DNA of 64,000 nt from Kryptolebias marmoratus (Eukaryota > Chordata > Actinopteri > Cyprinodontiformes > Rivulidae). The notes beneath the pieces are model-generated. The model saw nothing but the letters and a program-made list of their open reading frames with translations, had not been told where the DNA came from and ran no database searches. The stretch lies in the NCBI RefSeq assembly GCF_001649575.2, contig NC_051438.1:27043874-27107873 (forward strand), in the 5' to 3' direction. The first letter of the stretch is position 1. Each line of letters begins with the position of its first letter. Shown piece by piece: positions 1 through 11,260 of the stretch. Position numbers and translations under genes: made by a program.

Positions 1-639
1 GCAAAAAGTTAAGTTAATCAACACCTTGGTATGCTTTTGCTGTTGAATTTAACGGCAATTACAATATGGATGAAAAAAGTCTATTTTTATCTCATTTCAA
101 AATAAGCCCTCCTTCATATTCTAATTTAACTTAACTAATATTCTGTCATTTGTTTATACATAAAATGCATTTTTGTGTTCTTTTGCAGTCTTGACGTGTG
201 GCTTTTTCTCATTTAAGATTACTGGGTTCAAGCTTAAACAAATCTGTTGAGTGCCTGCAAAAAGAGGCAATCTATCGCATCACAACTAAAACCCTTCATT
301 TTTAATGTCAGCATCTCAGAGCCTCAGTAACCAGTCAAATTAAATTAGCTTTTTAAAGTTGTTAATGTAGTAATGGTGCAACAAACCCATGTTTAAGTTG
401 TTGAGCCTGAATAAATGTACCTTAAAACACACTGCAAATCTCCTATCAGCAGCTCCATGCTTGAAGACAACTAAGTGAAATGCACATTTTGATGGCTTTG
501 TGAAATAACTGTGGTTATGTGCTATTCTTCTAAAGCATCTGTTTGTGATCATTTTTTTTTATTATTTTTGCCCACAAGATCTTTCCTCACTTTTAGGATC
601 AGAATATCCCTCTTTTAGAAGTTCCTCATTGGTAAAGAA
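1..639. other. AT-rich non-coding sequence, nothing recognised
   Basis: Ordinary AT-rich single-copy sequence with stops in all frames and short A/T runs. The 70-codon open frame on the minus strand at 340-552 has no recognisable domain and no splice context, so I do not call it. Confidence 0.6.
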
Positions 640-800
640 CCCTCCAGAATATTTTGATTCCTCCTACTGTTGCCAAAGCTGATTATCACCCCAATCAAGC
701 TTTCATCAATTACTTAGCTCTCCCTTGCCATGCTGATCAAACGGAGCAGCGATTGCATGATGACTTTTCATTCTGCAAAATCCTGCCTGAGACAGAAATG
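640..800. promoter_or_regulatory. Candidate conserved non-coding element
   Basis: Repeat-free, compositionally balanced stretch with closely spaced homeodomain-like cores (GATTATC, CAATCA, CAATTA) between AT-rich flanks. This is the usual look of a vertebrate CNE. That it is conserved is inference only, since no alignment is available here. Confidence 0.25.
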
Positions 801-917
801 AGAGACCAAAGAGGATGAAAGAGACCGATACAGTAGATGAAAAGAAACCGTTCAAAAGTGCAGTCATAAATTGTAATCATATGTGCAAAGCCATTTTCAT
901 CATGTTACCGAGAGCAT

Positions 918-968
918 CCCCCCCCCCAACACACACACACACACACACATACACACACACATATATAC
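918..968. repeat. Compound microsatellite C(n)-(AC)n-(AT)n
   Basis: A run of ten C is followed by an AC tract broken once by AT, then a short AT tract. The two overlapping open frames here that read as His-Thr or Thr-His strings are products of the dinucleotide repeat. Confidence 0.95.
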
Positions 969-2119
969 AACAACAGTGGCTGATTTTGTACATATGATAC
1001 AAAATGTTTTAAATATTTTAAAATCAACTCAGACTTCTTATTTTACCAACTACAAGTCAGCATTTATGTTAAATGCTTTGTTTCTGTAGGCTGTAGTTTT
1101 TAAAACACTTTCATGTGTTTTTATTGTACCTTTTAGCAAAAGTTGCAAGTATATATATGTTCAGTTAGAGAAAAGCCTTATTCTTAAAGGTCACAGAAAA
1201 AAAATCATACACACAAAATCATCACGGCATGATTTGTCTTTTCCTCTCAGCTCCTTCATATTTAAACATCTGCCAAAGCTTGTAAAACCAATACAATGAG
1301 TCTATCTGGCAAGAAAGAACAATCATAATGTGTAATTTCTGCAATCCGTCACTAATTTTAGCTCATAAAATTGTCATCTGACACTGTTGTTTGTGCAGTG
1401 TGTGGAAAAACAACAAAGTGTAACTGTCTGCAACGTAACTGTTTCCCAGCAGAGTCGTCTATCTCATAAGCTTGTTATTGCTTGGAAGATAAGAAATACA
1501 ATTAGCTATGTTGACATTTTTTTAAGAAAGAAAAAAATACAATCAGCATTCATTTATTTTACAAAAGAACTCAACATAAATTTGTATCACCATCCTAAAT
1601 GGGACTGTATTGTTTACTGTATTATGATTATTCACAAAAAAGGTGCAGTGGTTCATGTTATCAATGTTTTGCCCACAATTGATTTAACTTTTACTTTTTA
1701 TTATTTATAGTTTTATCTTTTTTTAATATAAACTTCAGGTTTAAATTTGTGTGATAGAAAGACACATTGTTTTGTTATTTTCCTTTGTTTAAAGCTATTC
1801 ATTGCAAAATATGGAAAAACAGGTTATGAAATCATTACGTTCGAAAGATTTTTTTTTTTTCTGTAGTTTTTCACATCTATTGCTATGCAAATCTGGAATG
1901 CAGGTATGAACTGAATGAAAATGAAGCTCTCTGCTGAAATAACTGAAAACCAAAACCTGTAGATGGAAATATGAGGGAATCTGCTGCTAAACATGAAAGA
2001 AAAGAGAAAGCTTGAGTACGGCAACTGTCAAGAATAAATTCTAGAGCGCCGTAAAGATAGAGCTTGGCGTTTAAACACACAGCTTTTACAAAACTTCTCT
2101 GAGACTGGTAAGTTTACAG
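969..2119. other. AT-rich non-coding sequence, nothing recognised
   Basis: Background sequence. A 107-codon open frame at 1387-1710 (plus) is rich in Ile, Lys, Tyr and Phe, as expected of chance reading through AT-rich DNA, and has no domain that I recognise. Confidence 0.55.
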
Positions 2120-2305
2120 TTTTAGTCTTCATTCAACAAATCTGAGCGTATCAACACATCAAAATTCTCAAACTTCTCTACTCCAAATGGCCTCTTCTAA
2201 AGACATAACTACTGGCGACCTGTTTTCAGTCATTTTGTTTCTTATTTTTGGACTGGTCCTCATGACTTTGCAATGAGTACCTTTAAATGTCTGTTTACTT
2301 TCACA
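2120..2305 (+). repeat. Interspersed repeat family R2 (my label), copy 1
   Basis: This stretch aligns by eye with 31975-32270 in the same orientation. Shared blocks are CAACAAATNTGA, an ATCNAAATT block, the block GACCTNTTTTCAGTCA followed by a GTTTCT core, and GACTTTGCANTGAGTNCCTTT. The copies differ by many substitutions and by an internal insertion in copy 2, so both are old. The family is non-coding and I cannot assign it to a transposon class. A shorter match to the last block lies near 15668. Confidence 0.6.
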
Positions 2306-2394
2306 GTTTATGTTTTGCTATAACCAAAATCAGCCCCTCTTCAAGCCATTACTAAAGCTGGAAAACTACTCTTTATTAGTAAAGTATGCCTGCT

Positions 2395-2710
2395 TTCATT
2401 TCTGGCCCGTCCTGCGGTGGAAGCCCAGAATTTATGTTCCGTGGGGAGCCCGCTGGTGAACAGACGACTCACATGTGTCTCTGCACTACTTCCCTGCGGG
2501 CCCCTTTAAAGGCATTCTGAAATGATTTGGGGATATCGTAAAGCAAATGATAAATTTGTACTCCTGTCAAGTGCGTCTGTGGACTGACGATTTGCTCCAG
2601 GAATCATGTAGGAATGCCATATATCCCCACTGATTGCTGCTCCGCTTAAACCTTATGGCAAAATGCATTACATCATTAAAGGTATCGGAGGAAATAACTT
2701 AGACTTAGTT
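2395..2710. promoter_or_regulatory. Candidate conserved non-coding element
   Basis: An island of balanced composition without repeats, ending in a motif-dense AT-rich core around 2520-2700 that includes CAAATGATAAATTTG-like and CATATATCC segments. No ORF with exon features is present. I infer an enhancer-type element from texture alone. Confidence 0.3.
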
Positions 2711-3109
2711 CCTGCTATTGTTTTGACATGTGAGCAGCCTGCTTGATATAATAAAGATTTATGTTCAGAAAAAAACACTTCATATCACAATCTTCACTGA
2801 AACAAAACACATTCACATGCTCTTTACCTGTGTTTTCCTCTGAACTTCTGGCGAACGGCATCTGGCAAGCACAAATGTTATATCTGCCATGTTACAAAAG
2901 CCTGCTATTAAATTTATCATTTTCATTTTATTTCCTTAGTTATCTGTCTTTGCTTGCATTATATTTGAAGTATTTCTTCATTAGAACACAAAATATTTTG
3001 TCTTATTAACCATGACTGTGCCGTTGCCTCTTGATACAATAAATCTGTTAAGCATTTGAACAGACTACCAGTGTAATAAATGGTATACCACCCTGTAGCC
3101 TTTTGAATT
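2711..3109. other. AT-rich non-coding sequence
   Basis: Background sequence. The 82-codon open frame at 2761-3009 is hydrophobic and low in complexity and is most likely chance. Confidence 0.5.
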
Positions 3110-3645
3110 TGGAGGAGATTAGCAGGATTTGAGCTGTGCTTTCACATTAGATGGCGTGAGAAATGCAACTCAGAGGTTCAACAGAGAGAAGCAGCCTGAT
3201 GCTGCCGCCTCCACGGCTGCCCTATCTTTGCTCTAGCAGTGGCTGGTAATCCCCCTCGGGCAGAGACCATAAAACTCCGATTTCTGCTATACCTGCCAGC
3301 TGAGCATCTCAGTCCATACGAAGCACAGGGAGCATGAAATTCCCAAGGAGCCATATCAAAGCACCAGTCCTCTTCATTATGACATCAGAACCTTCTGAAG
3401 TCAACAAGCATGAAGGCAGACTGGAGCACTGCGTGGGTTCACAGCCTTGAAAAGGGATTCGTTGCCATTAAGGACTACGAGGGGGATAGCAAAAAGAGGG
3501 CAAGAGGGGGAGAGACGGATTACATCTATCACCATGCATATGTGCTTACATCTAAAAGGCTTGCCTGCCATTTTCTGCCCTCAGCTAGTCCCCCAACTGT
3601 TGTGATAGCCGAGAGTGTAATAAAGGCTTTGGCGGCATCATAAAC
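3110..3645. promoter_or_regulatory. Candidate conserved non-coding element cluster
   Basis: About 530 bp of balanced, repeat-free sequence between AT-rich flanks. A 77-codon open frame (3410-3643, plus) begins with ATG but shows no known domain and no flanking splice signals that I would trust. Non-coding regulatory sequence is the likelier reading; an unannotated exon is not excluded. Confidence 0.3.
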
Positions 3646-4221
3646 ACAGCATGATGTCAGGTATTACATACCTAAAAGGGCCCATAGCAAAGGTATGGGG
3701 TGGAGCCTAGAATGTAAACAACATTAGTAATATTTACAGCTGTTTGTGGTTATGAGCCATTTCTCATTTTAGTAAAATGCCTCTTAAAGCTTTAACACTT
3801 TTAAGTGTAAGAACCTTATACAGTTACAACATTCACTCACATTATGACATTTAGGACATAAAGGATACTGATAAGACTCTAAAAAAGAAACACACCATAA
3901 AATATCACCGGAATTTAGATATAAAATTTCATGAAAATTAACAATATGCTAAATTCTACGTGATAACGAGCCATAATAACTGTACAATGGTATTCACTCA
4001 GCTTCAACATAACCAATTCAAATCAGATAATCAGAATTTTTTTCATTGTCATTGCCGGGAAAGCAATGAAACACAGATTTGCACCTCAAGCTTGGCTGTG
4101 CTAAAAAATAAGAATAAAGTCACTTGTGCAAGGTGCATCTAGTGCAGCTTCATCTGTGCATTCAAGTGATAAAAATAAGAATAGTAAATAAACATTTGCA
4201 TATGCAGCATGGTTTAGAAAA
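3646..4221. other. AT-rich non-coding sequence
   Basis: Background sequence with no motif, repeat or ORF worth calling. Confidence 0.5.
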
Positions 4222-4233
4222 GTATATATATAA

Positions 4234-4272
<39 letters not shown>
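4222..4272. repeat. (TA)n microsatellite
   Basis: Alternating TA tract with one AAG interruption near its start. It lies directly downstream of the LINE fragment on the minus strand, so it may mark the place where the LINE's 3' tail inserted or expanded. Confidence 0.95.
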
Positions 4273-4274
<2 letters not shown>

Positions 4275-4299
4275 GTCCAGATTGCTCATAAAATAGTCA

Positions 4300-4872
4300 A
4301 TTCTGAAATACTGGTGCTCCCAGATGTTACAGCATGCAGGTAGAATCTGTGTTTCAGTCTTTTTGTTTTAGTTTTGAGTCTCCTATAGCTTTTCCTCAAC
4401 GGTGAAGGTCAGAACAGGGGATGTCCAGGCTGTGAGTTGTCCTTTGAAATAACACTGGCTTTCTTTTTCAATTTCTCAGTGTAAATGTCTGAGTGAGGTA
4501 AATGGTGATCCCATGATGCGTTCTGCTGCCCTCACCACTCTCTGCAGATTCGCCTGTTGCAGCTGGAGAACCTCACAGTGCAGCAGTACGCTTTCAATGA
4601 CTGACCGGTACAAGTTGATGAGCAGGTGAGTGCACAGATGTGCTCGCTTTAACATCCTAAGGAAGTCTCTGTTGGGTTTTCCCCACCTGGTGTAAGATGT
4701 GCACGGTCCAGCTGAAGTCTGCTGACATGTGCACACCCAGGAATCTGAAGCTCTCCACCCTTTCATCCTCCTGCTCTTGAATAGAGAAGACAGAGTGCAG
4801 AGTAGATTTTGATTTCCTGAAATCAACAATCATTTCCTTGGTTTTGGAAATGTTGAGATCCAGGTGCTTCAG
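4300..4872 (-). mobile_element. Decayed LINE fragment, C-terminal part of reverse transcriptase (L2/Rex1/CR1-like)
   Basis: Read on the minus strand this encodes the tail of a non-LTR retrotransposon ORF2. In order there are the block KTKEMIVDFRKSKS (near 4815-4855), the block FRFLGVHMSADFSW (near 4725-4770), the block LYRSVIESVLL (near 4580-4615), the block LQRVVRAAERIMG (near 4510-4550), and a basic tail KTKTKRLKHRFY with AV after it (near 4335-4385). This order is characteristic of the end of the RT ORF in fish L2, Rex1 and CR1 type LINEs. The frame is broken near 4665-4680, where a short deletion appears to remove the codons before FLRML, and again by stops after position 4480. The endonuclease and the catalytic RT core are absent, so the copy is a dead 5'-truncated insertion. 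The exact clade would need a database search. Confidence 0.85.
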
Positions 4873-4965
4873 TCATACCTGTGATTACAATTTCCGTCTC
4901 CGGTGAAAAGCTATCACTGTCATTTTTAAAAACATTTATTAAATTAATGGCCTTCATTGAGGAAA

Positions 4966-5282
4966 TGTTTATTATCTGCTGCCTTTCATGCCAGAGTTTT
5001 AGTCTAAGATCATCTTATTTAGATAAATGATGGAGTTGTGGCCATTTTGGTCAAACCTTGAAATAACATAATGCACAAATTCCTGATATATTGAAACATC
5101 TTGGATAATTTGTTATCGCTCAAAGTATATGTTGTGAATGACTGCCAGCTACTACCACACTAGATTTAACCTCAGTATCCAAAAGGTAATCAGTTGTAGA
5201 TGTCAACCCAAAGATTATTTTATAAATTATGAGATATAATGGTACAAATAATATAGACACAGGTAAAAACATCATTGCTCTG
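4966..5282 (+). repeat. Interspersed repeat family R1 (my label), copy 1
   Basis: It aligns along its length with 30450-30911. Shared blocks include CCTTTCANGCCAG, a TTTTGGTCAAACCT core, GAAGCATCTTG, AGTANATGTTGNNAATG, AAAAGTAATNAGNTGTAGANG and a terminal ACAGGNAAAANCATNATTGCT. The family is non-coding and common in my memory of fish genomes, but I cannot name its class with confidence. Confidence 0.75.
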
Positions 5283-5989
5283 CCTTCACCTTCAGCAGTG
5301 AGCAATGAATATTTCTTGTTTTGCTATGTTTATGCATTTAATCTGCACTTTCAGCAAGATTTACGAAAACTTTATGAAATTGTTAAAGCGTGTGATATCA
5401 TCTTTCTTTTGGTGGTAGAAAAACCTGTTATGCTTTTCTGAAACTGGATGAATATCTACAGATGGTAAGTATATTTAATATATTTCTGTTAACAATTAAT
5501 GCAGGATGGTATCGGGTGTGATATTATACACAACCTCTGTGAGATTTTTCTAGAAGTGGTTGACAGAGGAATGCTCCATGCATGGTAACCATTAAAGTCA
5601 GTCTAGTAAGATGGCCCACTGGAAATTAAAATATCTGCTTTTGTAAGTGACCATCCATGAGTGTAATTAATCATTTGGACTATTAGTTTTGGGGTTTTCC
5701 TGCTAATGTTTCACTGAAAAGATAATCTCAGGCAGTGAATTCCTTTTTTCTCCTTTTGGTAATGTGGATAATGCACAGCTTTGTTTTTCAAAAGTTCAAT
5801 TGAAAGTGTTGAAAAGCTAAATCATTATGAGCACAATGTATTTTTGATTTAATGCTAAAAAACTGAGTTTTATGAAAATCTAACAAAATGCTTGTTTTTA
5901 AAGGAGGGTGTTACTTGACAAATATGATCATTTATTTGTGCACTCATCAAATCTGAACCCTTTTTTTTTTCAGTGAGCAGGACTGAGTC
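5283..5989. other. AT-rich non-coding sequence
   Basis: Background sequence with no recognisable repeat or exon. A donor-like ATGGTAAGTA at 5463-5472 has no convincing exon in front of it. Confidence 0.5.
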
Positions 5990-6660
5990 GACACACATGT
6001 TAATAATCCAAATTGTTTCCACAAATGTTTAAAAAGGAAATATTGGAGACATTTAAAACCAGCATTGAGTCTGGATTGGAATGTGCTTTAATTGCCGTCC
6101 TTGGCAAAGGAAACAGGCTTGAGTATTTGATCTTGCCCAGTGTTGGCAAGGTTCTGACGAACACGCCTCCATTTTTAACATGGCCAGTCAGTCTCTTCCT
6201 GCCAAATCAATGAAAGACAATAATTGGTGCTGATAACAATGACTGAGCACGCTCAGTCGATGGTCCAATCTAGCCAAATTTTGATCATTTCTGGGGTTTG
6301 CAAAACAGCATGTAGCCAGCATTAAAGAACAAAATGAAATTCCTCATGATGGATGACTTTAGGAGGCCTGTGGATCAGAATAGCCATCCAACACTGGGAT
6401 GAGATGCCAAATCTCTGCATAATGGCTTCAGCTGCCTTGTCAGTCACCTGAGCCCATTCTGCTTTCTAACCAAACCGCCAGTAATGAGTTGGTCAAACGT
6501 GACCTGACAAATTGATTTGGATTTCCATCTGATGAGTGCTTCCATGAAACAGTCCGGCTGTACACTGGGCCAAATGTTGTCATGGAAGAAAAGAAATGAA
6601 GAAATGCAATAAGCAGAGATGCAATAAAGGTCCTGACAAGCCTTTGATTAGCTGAGAAGG
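5990..6660. promoter_or_regulatory. Candidate conserved non-coding element cluster
   Basis: Roughly 650 bp of balanced, repeat-free sequence. It contains the near-palindrome TGAGCACGCTCA at 6243-6254, a TGACCTGACA nuclear-receptor-like half-site near 6500, and many ATTTG/CAAAT words. No frame reads as a protein. Conservation is inferred from texture only. Confidence 0.3.
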
Positions 6661-7765
6661 TAGATGAAAAGCTAATGTGAACTTTCTGACTTAAAAAGAC
6701 AGATCATCCAGTTTTGATGCAGGTTAAAAAAAAAATCTAATTTTATATGATTTGACTGAACTCTAGCAAATAATACAAACACACTGCAGCTGCCTAATTT
6801 TAACTAATAATTCATACCTGTGCATGCTCTATAATTGCGGCCTCATGCATGTGCAAATAGTCATCCAACACACATATAGTGAAAAATCACAAAACTATTT
6901 TTTACAAAAATTCTTTTGGACAAATTCTTGCATGTTTTGCAATTGTAGATGTTCTGAAAGCTTAAATACTGAGCAACAAAAAATAAATTATAGAATAACA
7001 ACAATTTAAGAAATGAGGTAATTCATTTGTTTTCCACATGACTACATTACTCAACTTTTATTCATCTAATGTAAAAAAAACCCACACACACAAAAAGGAA
7101 ACAATAATAATCCTAAACTGTATGAAGACTCTGGGGAGTCAGTAAGGGGATTTGCTTGGGAAAGATTTTGCTGCCACAGACACACGGGCACTTAATCAAA
7201 TGGTGTCCGACAAAAATCATCTCACATTCTGCTTCTCCATGCTCTCCTGACTCTCTGGGGGAAATATCTTGGTGTCCAATCTGCCTGAATGATGATATCT
7301 AAATCTTACAGCAGCTGCTCTGCCAAAAGAAAAAAAAAGTTAGTGAAGAGGGATCGGGAGCAGTCAGTGACATTTTTGGGTACTCCAGAGGTTTTCCCAA
7401 GGCCTACTGGGGAAAAATTGTTTACTGAAACTAGGATCCCTTTCACTAAAGTGCCTTGCATTCTGAGATTCAAGAAGCTGGTTATGCAACCTTAAATTAA
7501 GCTCATTTCAACCTGTTTTTGGTCACTATTGTGAACAAATTGACAGAACAGTGATCTGCTTTACCTTTTGTGGCTCAGTTCGTCATGAGAGGTTGAAAGC
7601 CATGTCCCTCCTCCTTCCTGCTCAGTGAGGTGAGGCAAAAAGTTTCCAAACACCACTGGGAAGCTAATTAACCAGCTGGGGGTAAAGAAACTCTTGCATA
7701 GGGTTGTTTTTACCCCCTGACGACAAACACCCACTACAGTCACTCGCTCTACCTATGGTGTGCCT
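6661..7765. other. Non-coding sequence, mixed composition
   Basis: AT-rich to about 7100, then more balanced (7130-7760), with a CTAATTAACCAG homeodomain-like core near 7664. I see no repeat family or exon. The stretch 7540-7760 could be a small regulatory element. Confidence 0.4.
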
Positions 7766-8420
7766 TTAAGGCCCTGCTCACACAAAACAGATCTCCTGGA
7801 ATTGTCAAAGAATTTCAAATGTTAATTTGAAAAGACTTACACATTTACACGGTGCTGCTGGGCTTGTTGAACCCACTGTAGTTCACATGCCAGGCCACTA
7901 GTTGGGGCTTACACATGCAGGCATGTAAACTCCAGTCTCTCCAGCATGTAAACAGTTACATCCAAAATGGGGAATATACAAATTTTTGTTTGAATTTACA
8001 GTGAGGTTGGGTTGCTGCTACACGTTGAAAAATGTGAATAACATAAAAAGCACTATTGTTGTTGTTGACATACTCATGATACTGTCCACTGAACATCCAA
8101 ATGATAAAAAATAAAAGAAGACGGAGAAGAAAAAGAGCGCAAATGTTAACAATGACCTTTTTTGGAGCTGTAGCTACTACCTCTGTGCAGAGGCATGTGT
8201 GGATACAAAGTCAGAGCCAAGAGTAGTGGGACTTTGACGTGAGGAACTTTTACATAGGATGAAAAGTCGGATGAAATCCAACATGAACGTGCAGTCACTT
8301 TGAAAAACATTGGATATGTATTTGATTTAGTACCACATACTGAAATGACCTGGAAAGAATTTGTCACTTTCACACTGTCATGAAAAAAACCCGATACGTG
8401 TCGTATATTAGAGGTATTTT
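7766..8420. mobile_element. Probable degenerate hAT-like non-autonomous DNA transposon
   Basis: The left boundary AAGGCCCTGCTCACACAAAA resembles the GGCCC(T/A)NTCCACAC terminal inverted repeats of the long hAT-like MITEs common in fish. The interior words (paired GGCATGTAAAC-like segments near 7920-7950, and CACTTTCACACTGTCATG followed by CCGATACGTGTCG near 8360-8405) match my memory of such elements. I cannot find an intact right terminus or an 8-bp target duplication, so it may be truncated or a composite of two families. Confidence 0.45.
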
Positions 8421-9539
8421 AAAATGTTTTGCTCAATAAGTTACCAAAAGTAAAAAACTTAATTTGAGCTGCTTTCTGGTGCTTTTAATTCTTATTTATC
8501 TTCTTTATTATGGGTTCCTGAGCATGTTTTTCTGCATTTGTTGTACTTCAGAACAAAAAAAATGAGACAATCACATCACTTTAACTTGCGCTAATGCTCA
8601 AGAAAAGTTAGATTTATCATTTATCTGCAAAAACAAATGAGCTAAGAACATGCAAAGGTATTTTTTTTATGTTTTTATCAGTTTAGGAATAAGAAAATAC
8701 TGTGTTTCTTTGGGAATTATTTTAAATGCAATAGATTTGGTTGAGAAACCTCATCTGAGTCACAGATAAGGAAAATCTAGTGTCCAGTGTGTCTTTTTTG
8801 TCATTACATCCAAAGGTGTGGACTAACCATGATACTAAATATTTAAAATACATGAAAATAATACCGAAGTAGACATCCCAGTTTCCTCTAAAATCACAAA
8901 AAGACACAAAATTTCTATGTGTAAATATGCAAAATGCAGAGGTCAATTTCATTACAATGGCAAGGGGTGAATCTAAGCTAAGTCACCCAGTTTTAGGCTT
9001 TTTAATTTTTATTTTTTTACCAACCTTTACTATATTTCAACATATTGGATACAGTCAATTTTCAGCTTGATACCAGGAAAGCATTTTAAATGTTGTTACA
9101 TATAAACCAGCTGTGGGTTTCACAGAGTCCCTGTTCATTCTGCGGTGAGATCAGCTTACTTTTTTATTGTTCATGGCAAGTTTAAGTGATAGTCGTGGCT
9201 AATAAAGATGATACAATACACTGAGAGACCTCCAAAGGCAGCAGGGCAGCACAGTGAGCTTGCAGTCTTTCAAATAGATTGAATTCAGGGTTTTATGACA
9301 GCAGTGTGTAAAACTATAATACTGGCATCTGAACACTGATCCTGTCTACTGCAGATTGGGTAATCATTTTTCTTTTGGAGAAAAATACATTTTGTTCAAC
9401 AAATGCATGTCTTGTTCAAGTTTGACTTATTTGGTGTGAGATGATGTGACATTTGCAGACCTACCACTAAACAAACAGGCGAAGATATGATGTTTTGATA
9501 TTACATCTCATCTGAGTCCAGCGTGATACATATTGTACG
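8421..9539. other. AT-rich non-coding sequence
   Basis: Background sequence. The 76-codon open frame at 8722-8952 (minus) has no recognisable domain. Confidence 0.5.
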
Positions 9540-10320
9540 AAATGGAAAAATCTAATCACCGCCCCTCACCCAGCTCATTCTTCCTGTTCATCTTTAATGG
9601 GAAACTTGAGACAGTACTGACTAGAGAGCTTAGTCTGTCACATCACATGACGTGCTGCAACTAATGCAGCCAACAAATGGGCATATCAGGGATCCCAGTT
9701 TGGTGCAAGATCTCTCCACAGAAACAGGTGGCAGTTGCTGTAAGGCCAGATGTCCCAGTGCAGCCGCAGTAAAATGGGGTCTGTCGCAATACAGAGGTGA
9801 ACAATGCATGACAAAGACCGAAGGTGGTCTGGCTTGTGTTCAAACTCCAGGCGGACTAACAATGGGGTGAAGTCTGGACGGGGGGGATGGGGTGTGTGGA
9901 GGCTTGCTCCCTCGGGAAAATGAAGAGCATGAGCGATCCCACCTCTGAAAACCATTCCCTGCTCCAATATGAGGAAGTGGATGTTTCTCAACAATGAGGA
10001 AGTTATCTCAAATATGTCCCTAAGCTGCCATTCCCCAACAAAACACTTCATATCCATTGGTTCCTTTGTTCAGACATCTCAGCTTGTTAATACCATGCTT
10101 TAAAATCTGCTATGACCATTTGCTCGCACTGTATAAATAGACGGTGAGCATTACCGGTGCGACAGAAGTAAGTTTGTGGACCAAAGCCAAATTCTGCTGA
10201 AAGCTCTGAAAGCTGTCACCAGATGGCACAAGATCAAACCCTAACAAAGTCCTGCTGGTACAGACCACTTCTGTCCCATATATATCGCTAGCCTGAACAG
10301 TTTGTTTTGACATATTGTTA
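9540..10320. promoter_or_regulatory. Balanced-composition island, possibly regulatory
   Basis: Repeat-free and GC-richer than its flanks. A 123-codon open frame runs through it on the minus strand (9686-10057), but its predicted protein is low in complexity in places, has no known domain and overlaps open frames on the other strand. I favour non-coding sequence; a lineage-specific exon or lncRNA is not ruled out. Confidence 0.25.
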
Positions 10321-10464
10321 CTTAGTTTTCACAGATACGATGAAAAGATCTGTCCACAGGAATCAGATGCAGCGCTCATGAGTGTAAGGAATTAACAGGT
10401 TTTCTTAAAGACCAAAGACAAAAGGCACAGCTGTAGCAAATGCTGACGAAACTGTTTAACCATA

Positions 10465-10521
10465 ATGAACCACTGGCACTTCTTCGTGAAGTTTTAATGC
10501 TTCACGAAGAAGTTGGTTCAT
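10465..10521. repeat. Strong inverted repeat (hairpin, 14-bp perfect core stem)
   Basis: ACTTCTTCGTGAAG (10478-10491) and CTTCACGAAGAAGT (10500-10513) are perfect reverse complements across an 8-nt loop. An outer pair ATGAACCA (10465-10472) and TGGTTCAT (10514-10521) extends the stem by 8 bp with a 5-nt bulge on the left. Such a stem could be a small-RNA precursor, a cruciform or a foldback transposon relic. Nothing in the sequence decides among these. Confidence 0.9.
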
Positions 10522-10727
10522 GAATTAATTGCAAAAAAAACACAGGTGGCAGTGTGACCCAAAACAAGTGTTACATTGCCTTTAATCTATAGGCACGGTG
10601 AAGCAAACCAATAATTCTATACACTCAGCTCTGCAGGATATTAAAAGTTGTATTTCAACAACTAAAATTAGGTAATATTTTGACTCTGACAGAACAGAAA
10701 AAAAAATTTAAAGTATGATCAAATACT

Positions 10728-10830
10728 TGGTTCCACCATGCAGTATCATTGAAATCTTACATGGTTAAATCAAAAAAAAAAAAAGGTTCAGCTTAGCTTA
10801 TTTTTGCTGCAAACATGATTGTAATTCATA
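10728..10830 (+). repeat. Local direct duplication, unit A
   Basis: The unit carries the blocks TTGGTTCCACCATGCAGTA, GAAATCTTACATG and GCTGCAAACATGATTG, then AATTCATAT. The same blocks in the same order recur at 11159-11260, about 430 bp away. Its poly-A stretch at 10771-10784 is much longer than the matching place in unit B. Confidence 0.85.
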
Positions 10831-11158
10831 TTATAGGTTGAAGCAGATCAGAAGGACGTGTATTTAATAGCACATGTATTGGCATGGCATAAAAAGGAAA
10901 ACTCATTCTTCAACAGCTACTCATGTCTATTTGTAAAGACAAGTGTGACATGCTTTTATTCTTTTTGGTGCGCAGATGCAAAACAGTTCCCTGCCCCGGA
11001 ACTAATGCAAAATTTGGCTTGAACCTTGCTCATAAATAAACTGTTTTAAAACTGCTTGATGGTTTCAGTTTAGCTTTCAGCACGTTTTATTTTATGATTT
11101 TAATAGCAATTGTGCTCGATGCTCAACAGTGATGCATATTTCACACCTTCCAAACGTT
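10831..11158. other. AT-rich spacer between the two duplicated units
   Basis: No repeat or exon recognised. It includes an ATTGTAATTCATATTATAGG word at the end of unit A and otherwise ordinary background. Confidence 0.4.
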
Positions 11159-11260
11159 TGGTTCCACCATGCAGTACATCATAGAAATCTTACATGATGA
11201 AATGTGAAAAAAGCTTCCGCCGATCTTCTTGTTGCTGCAAACATGATTGGAATTCATATG
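11159..11260 (+). repeat. Local direct duplication, unit B
   Basis: Second copy of the blocks found at 10728-10830. Divergence is mainly in the middle, where GCTTCCGCCGATCTTCTTG replaces the A-run and GCTTAGCTT segment. This is either an old tandem duplication with later spacer change or two insertions of one short repeat. Confidence 0.85.
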
